This document shows positions 25,515 to 33,675 of a stretch of DNA of 60,250 bases, one piece after another (positions within the stretch are counted from its first letter, which is position 1; each line of letters opens with the position of its first letter). Origin of the DNA: Casp-actino8 sp044355095 (GTDB lineage Bacteria; Actinomycetota; Acidimicrobiia; Acidimicrobiales; Ilumatobacteraceae). Both the position numbers and the translations under genes were made by a program. Location of the stretch: NCBI GenBank assembly GCA_044355095.1, contig JBIKYT010000005.1:1-60250 (forward strand). The letters run 5' to 3'. The notes under the pieces are model-generated. The model saw nothing but the letters and a program-made list of their open reading frames with translations, had not been told where the DNA came from and searched no databases.

Positions 25515-26309
25515 ATGAAGAAGTACCCAATCGAACTGGGCACCTTATTGTTCACGATGGTCGAGCCCAATAAGGGTCACGAAGTTGAATACAACCGTTG
25601 GTATGAGCGAGATCACTTCTACGGTGGCGTGCTCGTAGGCGCTTACTCATTTGCGGGCGATCGTTTCGTTTCAACTCGTGACCTCAAGGCATTGCGCTAT
25701 CCCGTTGATTCACCCATGACACCAGACCCGATGTCGGGTTCGTACCTCGCCATTTACTGGGTACTCAAAGGTCATCACGATGACTGGAATCGTTGGAGTG
25801 TCGACACTGTAAAGAATCTGCATGCCACTGGTCGCATGTTTGCCGAGCGCACTCACATTCACACGCAGTTGTACGACAACCAGTGGTCAATGACCCGCAC
25901 CGAAACCACAACCAATATTGAACTTGCACTCGACCGCGGATATCCCGGAATCATTGTCAACGTAGGTGAGTTGAATGAAGGCGTAACTCACGCTCAGATG
26001 AGCGATTGGATGCAAAACAATTGGGCACCTCGTGCATTTGCTTCATCATGGGGACCAGATGTCTTCAACTACTCAACGTTGTTGCCATTGCTTGATGATG
26101 CACCGCCCGATGTTCCGCGCGTGCCAAAGGCCGATCAACGTTTCTTGCAAATCCACTTCGTCGATCACGACCCGGCCGCTGATTGGAACGAGGGGTACGC
26201 AAAATTTGGTGCCGATCTTGAATCAAGTGGACTTGCTAAGCATCTGTGGACTAGCCCATTCAAGAACACCGTGTTCGGCACCGACACTTACACCGACGAA
26301 TTGTGGTGA
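25515..26309 (+). CDS. Tandem dimeric alpha-beta barrel protein of unknown function
   Basis: A 264-residue cytosolic protein that I recognise only as EthD/ABM-like. The N-terminal half ('LFTMVEPNKGHEVEYNRWYE' then 'RDHFYGG') and the C-terminal half ('LQIHFVDHDPAADWNEGYAK') both show the beta-strand plus Trp/Tyr-rich helix pattern of dimeric alpha-beta barrels, suggesting an internal duplication. Histidines in 'RDHFYGGVLVGAY' and 'QIHFVDHD' are candidate active residues. Start at ATG 25515 with AAGGGGGAG upstream. It overlaps or abuts the epimerase gene, implying a common pathway. Confidence 0.7.
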   Translation: MKKYPIELGTLLFTMVEPNKGHEVEYNRWYERDHFYGGVLVGAYSFAGDRFVSTRDLKALRYPVDSPMTPDPMSGSYLAIYWVLKGHHDDWNRWSVDTVKNLHATGRMFAERTHIHTQLYDNQWSMTRTETTTNIELALDRGYPGIIVNVGELNEGVTHAQMSDWMQNNWAPRAFASSWGPDVFNYSTLLPLLDDAPPDVPRVPKADQRFLQIHFVDHDPAADWNEGYAKFGADLESSGLAKHLWTSPFKNTVFGTDTYTDELW

Positions 26310-26314
26310 TTGAC

Positions 26315-27247
26315 ATGCGACCAATCACAGGCAAAAAGATTTTGGTCACCGGAGTTACTGGTTGGGTTGCTGGTCCGCTCGCTGAATCACTCGCGAATCA
26401 GGGCAACACGGTGTATGGCGCGGCTCGTTTCAAAGATCCGGCCCAACGTCAACCGTGGCACGAAAAAGGCGTGCAGACGGTCAGTATTGATTTAGAAAAG
26501 GGCTTGCTCGACGAAGTGCCAAGTGATCTTGATCTCGTTTTGCACTTTGCAGTAGCTAAGAGCAGCAACTTTGACGAAGCATTTGCGTCAAATGCTCATG
26601 GAAGTGCGGACTTGCTTGAAGTGGCCGCGAATCAAAGTGACTCGTTGTCATTCTTTCATTGTTCGTCAACGGCGGTATACGAACCGAAGCATGGCAAAGC
26701 TCGTAAAGAGACTGATCTTTTAGGCGACAGCCATCGTCCGATGCCCGGAATGCCGACGTACAGCATTTCAAAGATCGCTGGTGAAGTTTTGGTGAAGCAC
26801 ACAGCAAAGCGATTGGGTGTGCCGACAGTTATCGCTCGACTGAATGTTCCATATGGCGATGCTTATGGCTGGATGTCGTTTCATCTCATGATGATGGAAC
26901 GCAATATTCCAGTAACTGTGCACGTAGATCAACCAACGACGTACACGCCAATCCATGCCGATGACATCAACCGCAGCATTCCCTACTTGCTTTCGTACGC
27001 AAACACTGGGGCGGAAATTGTCAACTGGGGTGGCGATCAGTTGGTGTCAATCGAAGATTGGTGCGAAGAGATGGGTCGATTGACTGGCATCGTTCCCACT
27101 TTCAATCCGACGACCGCGACAATTGCTTCGATTGTTCCCGACCTACAGAAACTGCATGACGTTGGTTTCCATTCGTCAGTTGATTGGCGCGAAGGAATTC
27201 GCCGTCAAGTCGCGACGATGCGCCCCGAACTTCTCGTTGAACTGTGA
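26315..27247 (+). CDS. NAD-dependent epimerase/dehydratase family protein
   Basis: A 310-residue extended SDR. 'KKILVTGVTGWVAGPLAESL' holds the TGxxGxxG cofactor motif (TGVTGWVAG), and 'YSISKIAGE' gives the YxxxK catalytic pair. The C-terminal part has 'RLNVPYGDAYGW' and 'HADDINRSI'. This family includes nucleotide-sugar epimerases and 3beta-hydroxysteroid dehydrogenase-like enzymes; given the neighbours a steroid or CoA-ester substrate is plausible. GTG 26306, overlapping the previous stop, is an alternative start. Its stop codon lies inside the left arm of a 22-bp hairpin. Confidence 0.85.
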   Translation: MRPITGKKILVTGVTGWVAGPLAESLANQGNTVYGAARFKDPAQRQPWHEKGVQTVSIDLEKGLLDEVPSDLDLVLHFAVAKSSNFDEAFASNAHGSADLLEVAANQSDSLSFFHCSSTAVYEPKHGKARKETDLLGDSHRPMPGMPTYSISKIAGEVLVKHTAKRLGVPTVIARLNVPYGDAYGWMSFHLMMMERNIPVTVHVDQPTTYTPIHADDINRSIPYLLSYANTGAEIVNWGGDQLVSIEDWCEEMGRLTGIVPTFNPTTATIASIVPDLQKLHDVGFHSSVDWREGIRRQVATMRPELLVEL

Positions 27248-27297
27248 TTCTGGTGCAGATTTGTTGCGTTTGCGTAACAAATCTGCACCAGAATCAC
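27244..27297. terminator. 22-bp perfect hairpin containing both convergent stop codons
   Basis: Perfect 22-base arms (27244-27265 and 27276-27297, beginning GTGATTCTGG) surround a ten-base loop. The TGA of the epimerase gene (27245-27247) and the TGA of the convergent phosphotransferase gene (27294-27296) occupy mirrored positions in the arms. It is probably a bidirectional terminator. Confidence 0.78.
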
Positions 27298-28364
27298 GAT
27301 GAAATTTGGCTGTACAGCATCGCTTTGTGCATGATGAGGTCTTCGGGATCTTCGGGCATTTCACGTTCGCCGTATGCAACGCCGCGAAGTGATGTACGAA
27401 TTGCTACTGCCGCAAAACGCAAACTTGCGTAGATGATGTACCAATTGAGATCTTCAATGTGCTGACCGCCGGCGCCTTCGTATGCCTCAATGATGTCATT
27501 GGGTTGACAGAATTCGGGGAAGCCTGGCATCTCAAAAACATCAGCCAAAGACTGGAAGAACTGATGCATAAAGATCAACCAGCCGACGTCAATTCCGGCT
27601 GGACCGACGTTGACCATTTCCCAGTCGAGAACTGCGGTTGGCGTGAGGCCATCAAATAAAACGTTGCCAGGTCGGGCGTCGCCCCAGTTGATGACGGTGG
27701 GTCCGGGATTGCTTGGCTTGTGGTCGGCAAGCCAAGTCAAAGCCTGCTCGATAACTGGTAAGCGCAGATCGCCGCGCGCCCAGTCGTAGTAGGCGCGTTG
27801 CTCAGCAAGTAGGCGATCAATGGCATCACCTTCACGTGAGGGCAAGTACGAAATGTCATCGGTGACCGCTGATAAATCGATGGCATGGATGCGAGCCTGC
27901 ACTCGCGCTACTTCGCGACCAAGTTCACGACGTTCGTCAACTGACATTGCATCCATGTAACTGCCGCCAAACACATACGGAGGCATGTCGGGTAGTGCGC
28001 GACCGTTCACTCGGTCCATGACCAAGAATGGTGAACCCAAAATTGATGTATCAGTTTCGAGGAAGCGAACATTGGGTACGGGAAGATTGCTGTTGTTGCC
28101 CACGAGCCGCATGGCCCCCGCTTGAGCGGCCATGTCATAAATCGGGAAGACGGGCCAGTCGTTCATATCGGGATTCAGACGAGTTACGACGGGTTCAACA
28201 AGTCCGTTGTGATGAATCGTGAAAAGCAAAGTTTCACTACTCATACCAGTGCCTTCGGGAATTCCGACATCAGTGATTGAACAAGGGTGACCAAACTGCT
28301 GGCTGAACCAAGCCTCAAGAGTGCGAGCGAGTTCTTCGGGATTGCGTTTTGAAGGTAACGGCAT
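27294..28364 (-). CDS. APH/ACAD10-like phosphotransferase family protein
   Basis: A 356-residue kinase-fold protein of the aminoglycoside phosphotransferase superfamily. 'INWGDARPGNVLFDG' supplies the catalytic D229 and N234 (the usual His before GD is Trp), and 'AVLDWEM' the metal-binding D247. Members next to acyl-CoA genes often phosphorylate hydroxyacyl compounds (as in ACAD10/11), so an antibiotic-resistance label would mislead. It ends two bases before the NTF2-like gene start region and is co-transcribed with it. Confidence 0.84.
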   Translation of the reverse strand: MPLPSKRNPEELARTLEAWFSQQFGHPCSITDVGIPEGTGMSSETLLFTIHHNGLVEPVVTRLNPDMNDWPVFPIYDMAAQAGAMRLVGNNSNLPVPNVRFLETDTSILGSPFLVMDRVNGRALPDMPPYVFGGSYMDAMSVDERRELGREVARVQARIHAIDLSAVTDDISYLPSREGDAIDRLLAEQRAYYDWARGDLRLPVIEQALTWLADHKPSNPGPTVINWGDARPGNVLFDGLTPTAVLDWEMVNVGPAGIDVGWLIFMHQFFQSLADVFEMPGFPEFCQPNDIIEAYEGAGGQHIEDLNWYIIYASLRFAAVAIRTSLRGVAYGEREMPEDPEDLIMHKAMLYSQISS

Positions 28365-28366
28365 GA

Positions 28367-28783
28367 TCAGGCGGGCTTGACGTAGGCGAGCTGTTCAAAA
28401 CGATTGCTGATGAGCCAACCATTTGGGGTGCGGACGATGGTGTCGTTGTACCAACCGCTGGCCTGCATGTAGGTGGGTTGGTCTCCAGGAATGCGCATCG
28501 TCATCGTGTACACCGAACGAACTTTGGCGGTGTCGTCGTTTTCAAAGGTGATGGCTACGTTGCCGCCAGATGACAACGACACATCAAACATCGCCATCAT
28601 GCCGCTGAAAGTTTCGGCAGCTAGCGCTGGTGATCCAACGGGACCTCCGGCTGTGGAGTAATCGACATGAGCGTCGGGAGTGAAAGCCTTCTGCCAAGCA
28701 TCCCAATCACGGTCAACGAGAGCCCAGGTATAGCGCGACAACAAGTCGGTGATTAAGGCTCGATCAAGTGCTTCGTTGGACAT
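28367..28783 (-). CDS. NTF2-like (SnoaL_4) protein
   Basis: A 138-residue NTF2-fold protein ('LITDLLSRYTWALVDRDW', 'FTPDAHVDYSTAGG', 'GWYNDTIVRTPNGWLISNR'), the type found as ring-hydroxylating dioxygenase beta-like subunits and as stand-alone isomerases or dehydratases. ATG 28783 is chosen because AGGGGGAAA precedes it. It is the first gene of a two-gene transcript with the phosphotransferase and is divergent from the molybdenum enzyme. No function can be assigned. Confidence 0.8.
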   Translation of the reverse strand: MSNEALDRALITDLLSRYTWALVDRDWDAWQKAFTPDAHVDYSTAGGPVGSPALAAETFSGMMAMFDVSLSSGGNVAITFENDDTAKVRSVYTMTMRIPGDQPTYMQASGWYNDTIVRTPNGWLISNRFEQLAYVKPA

Positions 28784-28865
28784 ATTTTCCCCCTGAGAGT
28801 CATGGATTACTGAGACGATCATAAACCTTCGTGACGGCCGAGTCACTTGCTGGCAGAATGTAGCA

Positions 28866-30941
28866 ATGAGTTCATCAACCCGAGAAGGTTCCAGCATTGT
28901 TCTTGGTACATGTCACCACGACTGTCCAGACTCCTGCGGATGGGAAGTCACGGTCGAAGGCGGCGTGGCCGTCAAGATGCGCGGTAATGCGCAACACCCC
29001 TATTCGCAAGGTGAACTGTGCCCCAAGGTCAACCGCTTCCTTGATCGCGTGTACAGCCCTGATCGCATCCTGTATCCACTAATTCGAACAGGCGCCAAAG
29101 GCGCTGGTGAATTCCGCCAAGCAACATGGGATGAGGCTCTCCAACTGGTGGCTTCCAAAGTTCGTGAGGTGTCCGCCGAATTCGGCGGAGAAGCTGTTTT
29201 GCCTTGGGGATCGGCTGGCACACAAGGCCTCATCCAAATGAACTCGCTTGACCGACGCTTTTTCGCCAAGGTTGGATCTTCTCGTCAAGTTGACTCGCTA
29301 TGCGGGGCAACCGCAATGGTTGGTTCTACGCTCACCCTCGGATCACCATTGGCGAACGATCCGATGGACATTGAGTTCGCCCAGTTGATTTTGTTATGGG
29401 GGACGAATACTCGTTTGGCTAATCGGCACCTGTGGCCATTCATTGAAAAAGCTCGCGCCAATGGCGCCAAAGTCGTGGTTATTGATCCGCTGCGAACAAT
29501 CACCGCCGAGGCTGCGGATGTTTTCATTCAGCCGTTACCGGGCACCGACGTTGCACTCATGTTGGCGTTGATGCACATCTTGATTCGCGATGAATTGCTT
29601 GATGTTGATTACATCACGCAGTACACCGAAGGTTTTGAAGAACTCAAAGAGCAAGTGGCGCAGTGGACACCTGCACGGGCTGCTGAAACTTGTGGAATCA
29701 CTGTTGAAGTGATTGAGTCACTGGCTCACGATTACGGAACGATTAAGCCAGCCTTCATTCGTTCGTTGATTGGTGCCGAACATCGCGAGCACGGTGTCAT
29801 GTTTTTCCGCACCCTCACATGTCTGCCCATGTTGACTGGCGCATGGAGGCACAAAGGCGGCGGATTCTCACGAAGTGTTGGTTCATATGCGGCAACCAAT
29901 GTTGACGATTCGGTTTTTGATGTCTCATCGTTGAATGCGGGCAAAGAACGCCGACCGTTGAGTATGAATCACCTTGGCCGAGTTTTGAATGATGCAACTC
30001 TTGCTCCGCCCATCAAGATGTTGTTCGTCTATAACGGCAATCCTTTAGTGACTGCACCGAATGCAGAACTGATTCGTCGTGGACTTGAGCGTGAAGATCT
30101 TTTCACGGTGGTCTCTGAACAGTTCATGACCGACACCGCAAAGTATGCCGATGTGATTTTCCCAGCATGTACCCAAATTGAACAACTGGACGTGGTTCCC
30201 TCATGGGGCCATCTCTATCTGGGATGGAATCATCAAGCAATTCAGCCGTTAGGTGAAAGTGTTGCTAACACTGAACTTTGGCGCCGATTGTCTGCGGCGT
30301 GTGGTTTTACTGAGCCTGAACTTTTTGAAGATGACGAGTCGTTGCTGATGAGCGCGCTTCATGATCTCGATGTTGAAAAGTTGAAAACCGATGGCTTTGT
30401 TCGTTTATCGTTGCCAGTTGATTTATTGCCGTACGCCAACGGTGGATTTGAGACTGCTTCGGGTAAGGCGATGTTGATTAATCACGGACTGCCTGCAGTT
30501 GGCTTGCCGCCATTGCCGACCTATTTGGCGGGTAGCGAAATGTCCAGTGATTCTTCGGGGCAAGCGGAGTATCCATTGGCGTTAATGTCACCAAAGACTC
30601 ACGTTCGGTTCATCAACTCTTCTTATTCACACCTTCCACATCATGTAAACCCCGAGGGTGAGATGTTCTGCGAACTCGACCCTATTGATGCGCTGGACCG
30701 TGGAATCTCCGATGGCGATCGCGTTCGTGTCTTTAACGGACGTGGTGATTTAGATGTCGTTGCGAGGGTTGCTGCAAACAGTGGTCGGGTTCGACCTGGT
30801 TTGGTCATCGTTCCCTTCGGCTGGGTAGGCGACCGCACCAAAGACAACAAGACAGTGAACGCGCTGACCAATGATCTCTTAGCTACATATGGTGGCGGTG
30901 TGTCTTTCTACGACACTAAGGTTCAGGTCGAAAAAATCTGA
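28866..30941 (+). CDS. Molybdopterin-dependent oxidoreductase (DMSO reductase superfamily)
   Basis: A 691-residue cytoplasmic molybdenum/bis-MGD enzyme. An N-terminal [4Fe-4S] site is formed by C16, C20, C24 and C52 ('CHHDCPDSC' and 'ELCPK'). 'RQVDSLCGATA' holds the probable Mo-ligand Cys. MGD-binding segments 'LILLWGTNT', 'KVVVIDPLRT' and the C-terminal 'HPSEMF'-type lobe follow. No twin-arginine signal is present. It has no electron-transfer or membrane subunit gene next door, so its electron partner must be encoded elsewhere. Substrate unknown. Confidence 0.9.
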   Translation: MSSSTREGSSIVLGTCHHDCPDSCGWEVTVEGGVAVKMRGNAQHPYSQGELCPKVNRFLDRVYSPDRILYPLIRTGAKGAGEFRQATWDEALQLVASKVREVSAEFGGEAVLPWGSAGTQGLIQMNSLDRRFFAKVGSSRQVDSLCGATAMVGSTLTLGSPLANDPMDIEFAQLILLWGTNTRLANRHLWPFIEKARANGAKVVVIDPLRTITAEAADVFIQPLPGTDVALMLALMHILIRDELLDVDYITQYTEGFEELKEQVAQWTPARAAETCGITVEVIESLAHDYGTIKPAFIRSLIGAEHREHGVMFFRTLTCLPMLTGAWRHKGGGFSRSVGSYAATNVDDSVFDVSSLNAGKERRPLSMNHLGRVLNDATLAPPIKMLFVYNGNPLVTAPNAELIRRGLEREDLFTVVSEQFMTDTAKYADVIFPACTQIEQLDVVPSWGHLYLGWNHQAIQPLGESVANTELWRRLSAACGFTEPELFEDDESLLMSALHDLDVEKLKTDGFVRLSLPVDLLPYANGGFETASGKAMLINHGLPAVGLPPLPTYLAGSEMSSDSSGQAEYPLALMSPKTHVRFINSSYSHLPHHVNPEGEMFCELDPIDALDRGISDGDRVRVFNGRGDLDVVARVAANSGRVRPGLVIVPFGWVGDRTKDNKTVNALTNDLLATYGGGVSFYDTKVQVEKI

Positions 30942-30942
30942 T

Positions 30943-32415
30943 TTACTTGGCGATTTTGCCGATACCAGCGTCGCCGTAGTCACCCACAAGTTCAACCAAA
31001 GTTGATTCGTCGCAAGCCCAACCATCCTCGGTAATCGTCGCGGTTGAAATGAGAGCCTTGTCGGCGTCGGTCGGATTGAGCGGGGGATAGAGACGGGTGA
31101 ATTTGCCATTTGCGATAGTGATCATTTGATAACACGGGCTCGGCTCGTTGTTGCCTGGACTTGCTACTGCATGAAGTCCTCCGCCGGCCCATTCGCGAAC
31201 CTTGCTGACTTCTTCAACAATGCAGTCTCGACTGATTTCGCCGTTGTTGGTAACAACACAATTTTTCGCAGCAGTCGCAAACAATAAGAAGGCCGATGCA
31301 GATTGCATGCCGAGACCAGAAACTTTTCCGTCAGGACGATAGGTGCTCATCATGTCAAGGTAATCCTTGACTGCTGGGACTCGATCGGCTTCTTCAAAGA
31401 GGGTGTAGCTCGTTCGTACGACAACACCTTCAACGCTGTCTCCACCATTATTGATGAGTACATCAGCGTAAAAACCGGCGTCAACCATGATGAGGTCAAC
31501 TGCATAGCCAAGTTCGTCAAGCGCTTTGGTGAGTTGGGGCAAAACTTCGGGTACTCCAACCAAACTGATGGCGCGCACGCCACTGTTCTTGAGACGTTGA
31601 GCAATGGGCAACCAAGAGGTTTCACCGACCGAACTATATGGAACCTGATCAACCACGGTGACGCCACCAATAATCGCTGCGCCTTCACGATATTGCTGTT
31701 CAACAACTTGGGACGTCAAAATATCGCTGTACACGGTTGCATAGTGCTGCATCGCTTCGGGGTACGCAGCGACTGCCCATTTGAACCAACCCTGATCTTT
31801 TTTGTTTGATGGATTGGGGAGTGGTGAGAACGTGTTGTCGGCTTGTGACTTTGACGCGGTCACAACGAAGCCGGCGATATCAATCATTTTGCAATCATGA
31901 AAACGCGGGAACTCTTGATCGTCCATCGCCCAACCGCCACCAACCATGGCGAATGCATTTGAACAAACATTCTCCATTTGCACAGGCACTTCAAAAAGTT
32001 TGGCGTCGGCATCTATGACTTTGAGTGGCATTCCGGCGATGCCACCTTGTGCGTTGCACCAGGCTTCAAATGCGAGCCCGGCGTCATACAGCTCGCCGTT
32101 CAAACCTGGAAGAAAAGCGTTGCCTTTATCTGAAGGTGTCGCTACTTGAAGCGCTTCAGCGGATCCGCCGTTTTCATCGGCCTTGATGCTGGGGGTAATT
32201 CCTTCAATTGCAGGACCACACGGTGATTCAAGATCGCCGAACATTACTGCAGTCGGTTCGGGGGCAACGGTCGATTCGCTCGTCGGTTCGGCGGCTGCCT
32301 CGGTCGTTGGGGCGACGGAGGACTCGATTGGTGCAGTGTCGCCGCCACGGTTCGAACAGCCAATGGTGACGAGTACAAGTGCGGAGGCAAGCGAGAAAGA
32401 TGTCAAACGGTTCAC
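30943..32415 (-). CDS. ABC transporter substrate-binding lipoprotein, paralogue
   Basis: A receptor lipoprotein of about 490 residues clearly paralogous to the one at 13196-14683: both share 'TIGCSNR'/'TVGCSNR', 'SPCGPA', 'AWCNAQGG', 'FAMVGGGW' and 'YPEAM/I'. GTG 32415 gives a signal peptide with a basic start ('MNRLTSFSLASALVLVTIGC'), but its GGGAGG is directly adjacent; TTG 32406 has better spacing but no basic residue. No transporter genes accompany it, so it may share the LivFGHM system. It is convergent with the molybdenum enzyme and divergent from the P450. Confidence 0.87.
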   Translation of the reverse strand: MNRLTSFSLASALVLVTIGCSNRGGDTAPIESSVAPTTEAAAEPTSESTVAPEPTAVMFGDLESPCGPAIEGITPSIKADENGGSAEALQVATPSDKGNAFLPGLNGELYDAGLAFEAWCNAQGGIAGMPLKVIDADAKLFEVPVQMENVCSNAFAMVGGGWAMDDQEFPRFHDCKMIDIAGFVVTASKSQADNTFSPLPNPSNKKDQGWFKWAVAAYPEAMQHYATVYSDILTSQVVEQQYREGAAIIGGVTVVDQVPYSSVGETSWLPIAQRLKNSGVRAISLVGVPEVLPQLTKALDELGYAVDLIMVDAGFYADVLINNGGDSVEGVVVRTSYTLFEEADRVPAVKDYLDMMSTYRPDGKVSGLGMQSASAFLLFATAAKNCVVTNNGEISRDCIVEEVSKVREWAGGGLHAVASPGNNEPSPCYQMITIANGKFTRLYPPLNPTDADKALISTATITEDGWACDESTLVELVGDYGDAGIGKIAK

Positions 32416-32497
32416 CTCCCTAGTTTGGCGGGTTCGGCGATAAAAGTTGTGCCTTTGACTGGTGGTGTGCCCTAGAGATAGGGACTTTCTTCTGACT

Positions 32498-33670
32498 ATG
32501 GTTGTCTGGGTGAAGGTAAACATTCTCGACCGTGACATGTACCAAAACGATCCGTTTCCAACCCTCGAGTGGATTCGGCGAAATGAGCCGGTCTACCAAG
32601 ATGTGAATGGCATCTGGGCATTAACCAAAATTGAAGATATTCGTTTGGCCGAACGTCAAGCCCAGATCTTTGCGAGCGGCATCATCGGTTCCCGTCCCAA
32701 TGGCGTGGTGCAGCCGTCAATGATTGACAGTGACGATCCGAGCCATGCCGATCAACGTCGCGTGGTTGCTCGTGGTTTTACACCTCGCCAAATGGCGGCC
32801 TACCAAACTCATGTTGAAGAGGTTGCTCGTCGCTTAGTTGATGCGGCCGTCACTCGTGGATCCTGTGACATCGTTGCCGATATTGCGCGGCCATTGCCGA
32901 TGACTTTGATTGGCGAAATGCTCGGTGCTCCCGAGAGCGACTACGACAAATTGCAACACTGGAGTGACGCCATGATCAATGGCGCCGATGACCCGAAGTA
33001 CATCACGGACGATGTTGTCAATGCAGCCTTTGAGTACTACACCTACATCTCTGAAGTTATTGAGGATCGCAAGAAGAATCCTGGTGACGACTTAGTGAGC
33101 AAGTTGGTCGTGGCCGCTGAAGACGGCAGTGGCATGGACGATGAACATGTTGTGGGTAATGCGTTACTTCTATTGGTTGGCGGAAATGAGACCACGCGCA
33201 ATGTGATTACCGGTGGCCTTGAAGCAATGATTCGAAACCCAGAGCAAATGGTGATTGCGCGACGTTCGCCTGAAGATTTAGAGCGGGCCATTGAAGAATG
33301 TTTGCGCTGGGTCACGCCGATCATCAACATGGTGCGCGTGACCACTGAGGATGTTGAGATTCGTGGAGTCAAAATTCCCAAAGGTTCGCAAGTCATCATG
33401 AACTACACCGCGGCGAATCGCGATGAAGACATGTTTGTCGAGCCACATACGTTTGATGTGACGCGCAGTCCGAACCCACACATTGCGTTTGGTTGGGGCC
33501 CGCACTTGTGTCTTGGCGCGAGTTTGGCGCGATTAGAACTACGCTCGATCTACACCGAGTTATTCAAACAAACAAGCACCATTGAATTTGCCGACCCGAA
33601 ATACCAGCCGGTCTATAGCCACGCATCTTTCGTGCGCGGCATTCAGTCGTTGCCCGTCAAGTTCGGGTGA
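32498..33670 (+). CDS. Cytochrome P450, CYP142/CYP125-like
   Basis: A 390-residue soluble P450 lacking a membrane anchor. The I-helix reads 'LLLLVGGNETTRNVITGG', ExxR is 'EECLRW' and the haem loop 'FGWGPHLCLG' places the ligand at C338. The GNETTR helix and 'NPHIAFGWGPHLCLG' recall the CYP142/CYP125 family that oxidises the terminal side-chain carbon of cholesterol. GTG 32510 could be an alternative start. The 82-base gap to the divergent receptor gene contains a small CCCTA/TAGGG inverted repeat (32470-32483). Its stop lies five bases from a convergent gene. Confidence 0.86.
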   Translation: MVVWVKVNILDRDMYQNDPFPTLEWIRRNEPVYQDVNGIWALTKIEDIRLAERQAQIFASGIIGSRPNGVVQPSMIDSDDPSHADQRRVVARGFTPRQMAAYQTHVEEVARRLVDAAVTRGSCDIVADIARPLPMTLIGEMLGAPESDYDKLQHWSDAMINGADDPKYITDDVVNAAFEYYTYISEVIEDRKKNPGDDLVSKLVVAAEDGSGMDDEHVVGNALLLLVGGNETTRNVITGGLEAMIRNPEQMVIARRSPEDLERAIEECLRWVTPIINMVRVTTEDVEIRGVKIPKGSQVIMNYTAANRDEDMFVEPHTFDVTRSPNPHIAFGWGPHLCLGASLARLELRSIYTELFKQTSTIEFADPKYQPVYSHASFVRGIQSLPVKFG

Positions 33671-33675
33671 TTGAT

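Noticed and set aside
27294..28364. Phosphotransferase considered as an aminoglycoside-resistance gene
   Set aside because: The sequence is of the ACAD10-like group common in acyl-CoA regions and lacks the typical HGD of resistance enzymes.
28866..30941. Molybdenum enzyme considered as steroid C25 dehydrogenase
   Set aside because: It is much shorter, lacks a twin-arginine signal and the beta/gamma subunit genes typical of that enzyme.
32470..32483. CCCTA-N4-TAGGG inverted repeat between the P450 and receptor genes
   Set aside because: Five-base arms are too short to stand out from chance in a gap of this size; noted only in the P450 entry.
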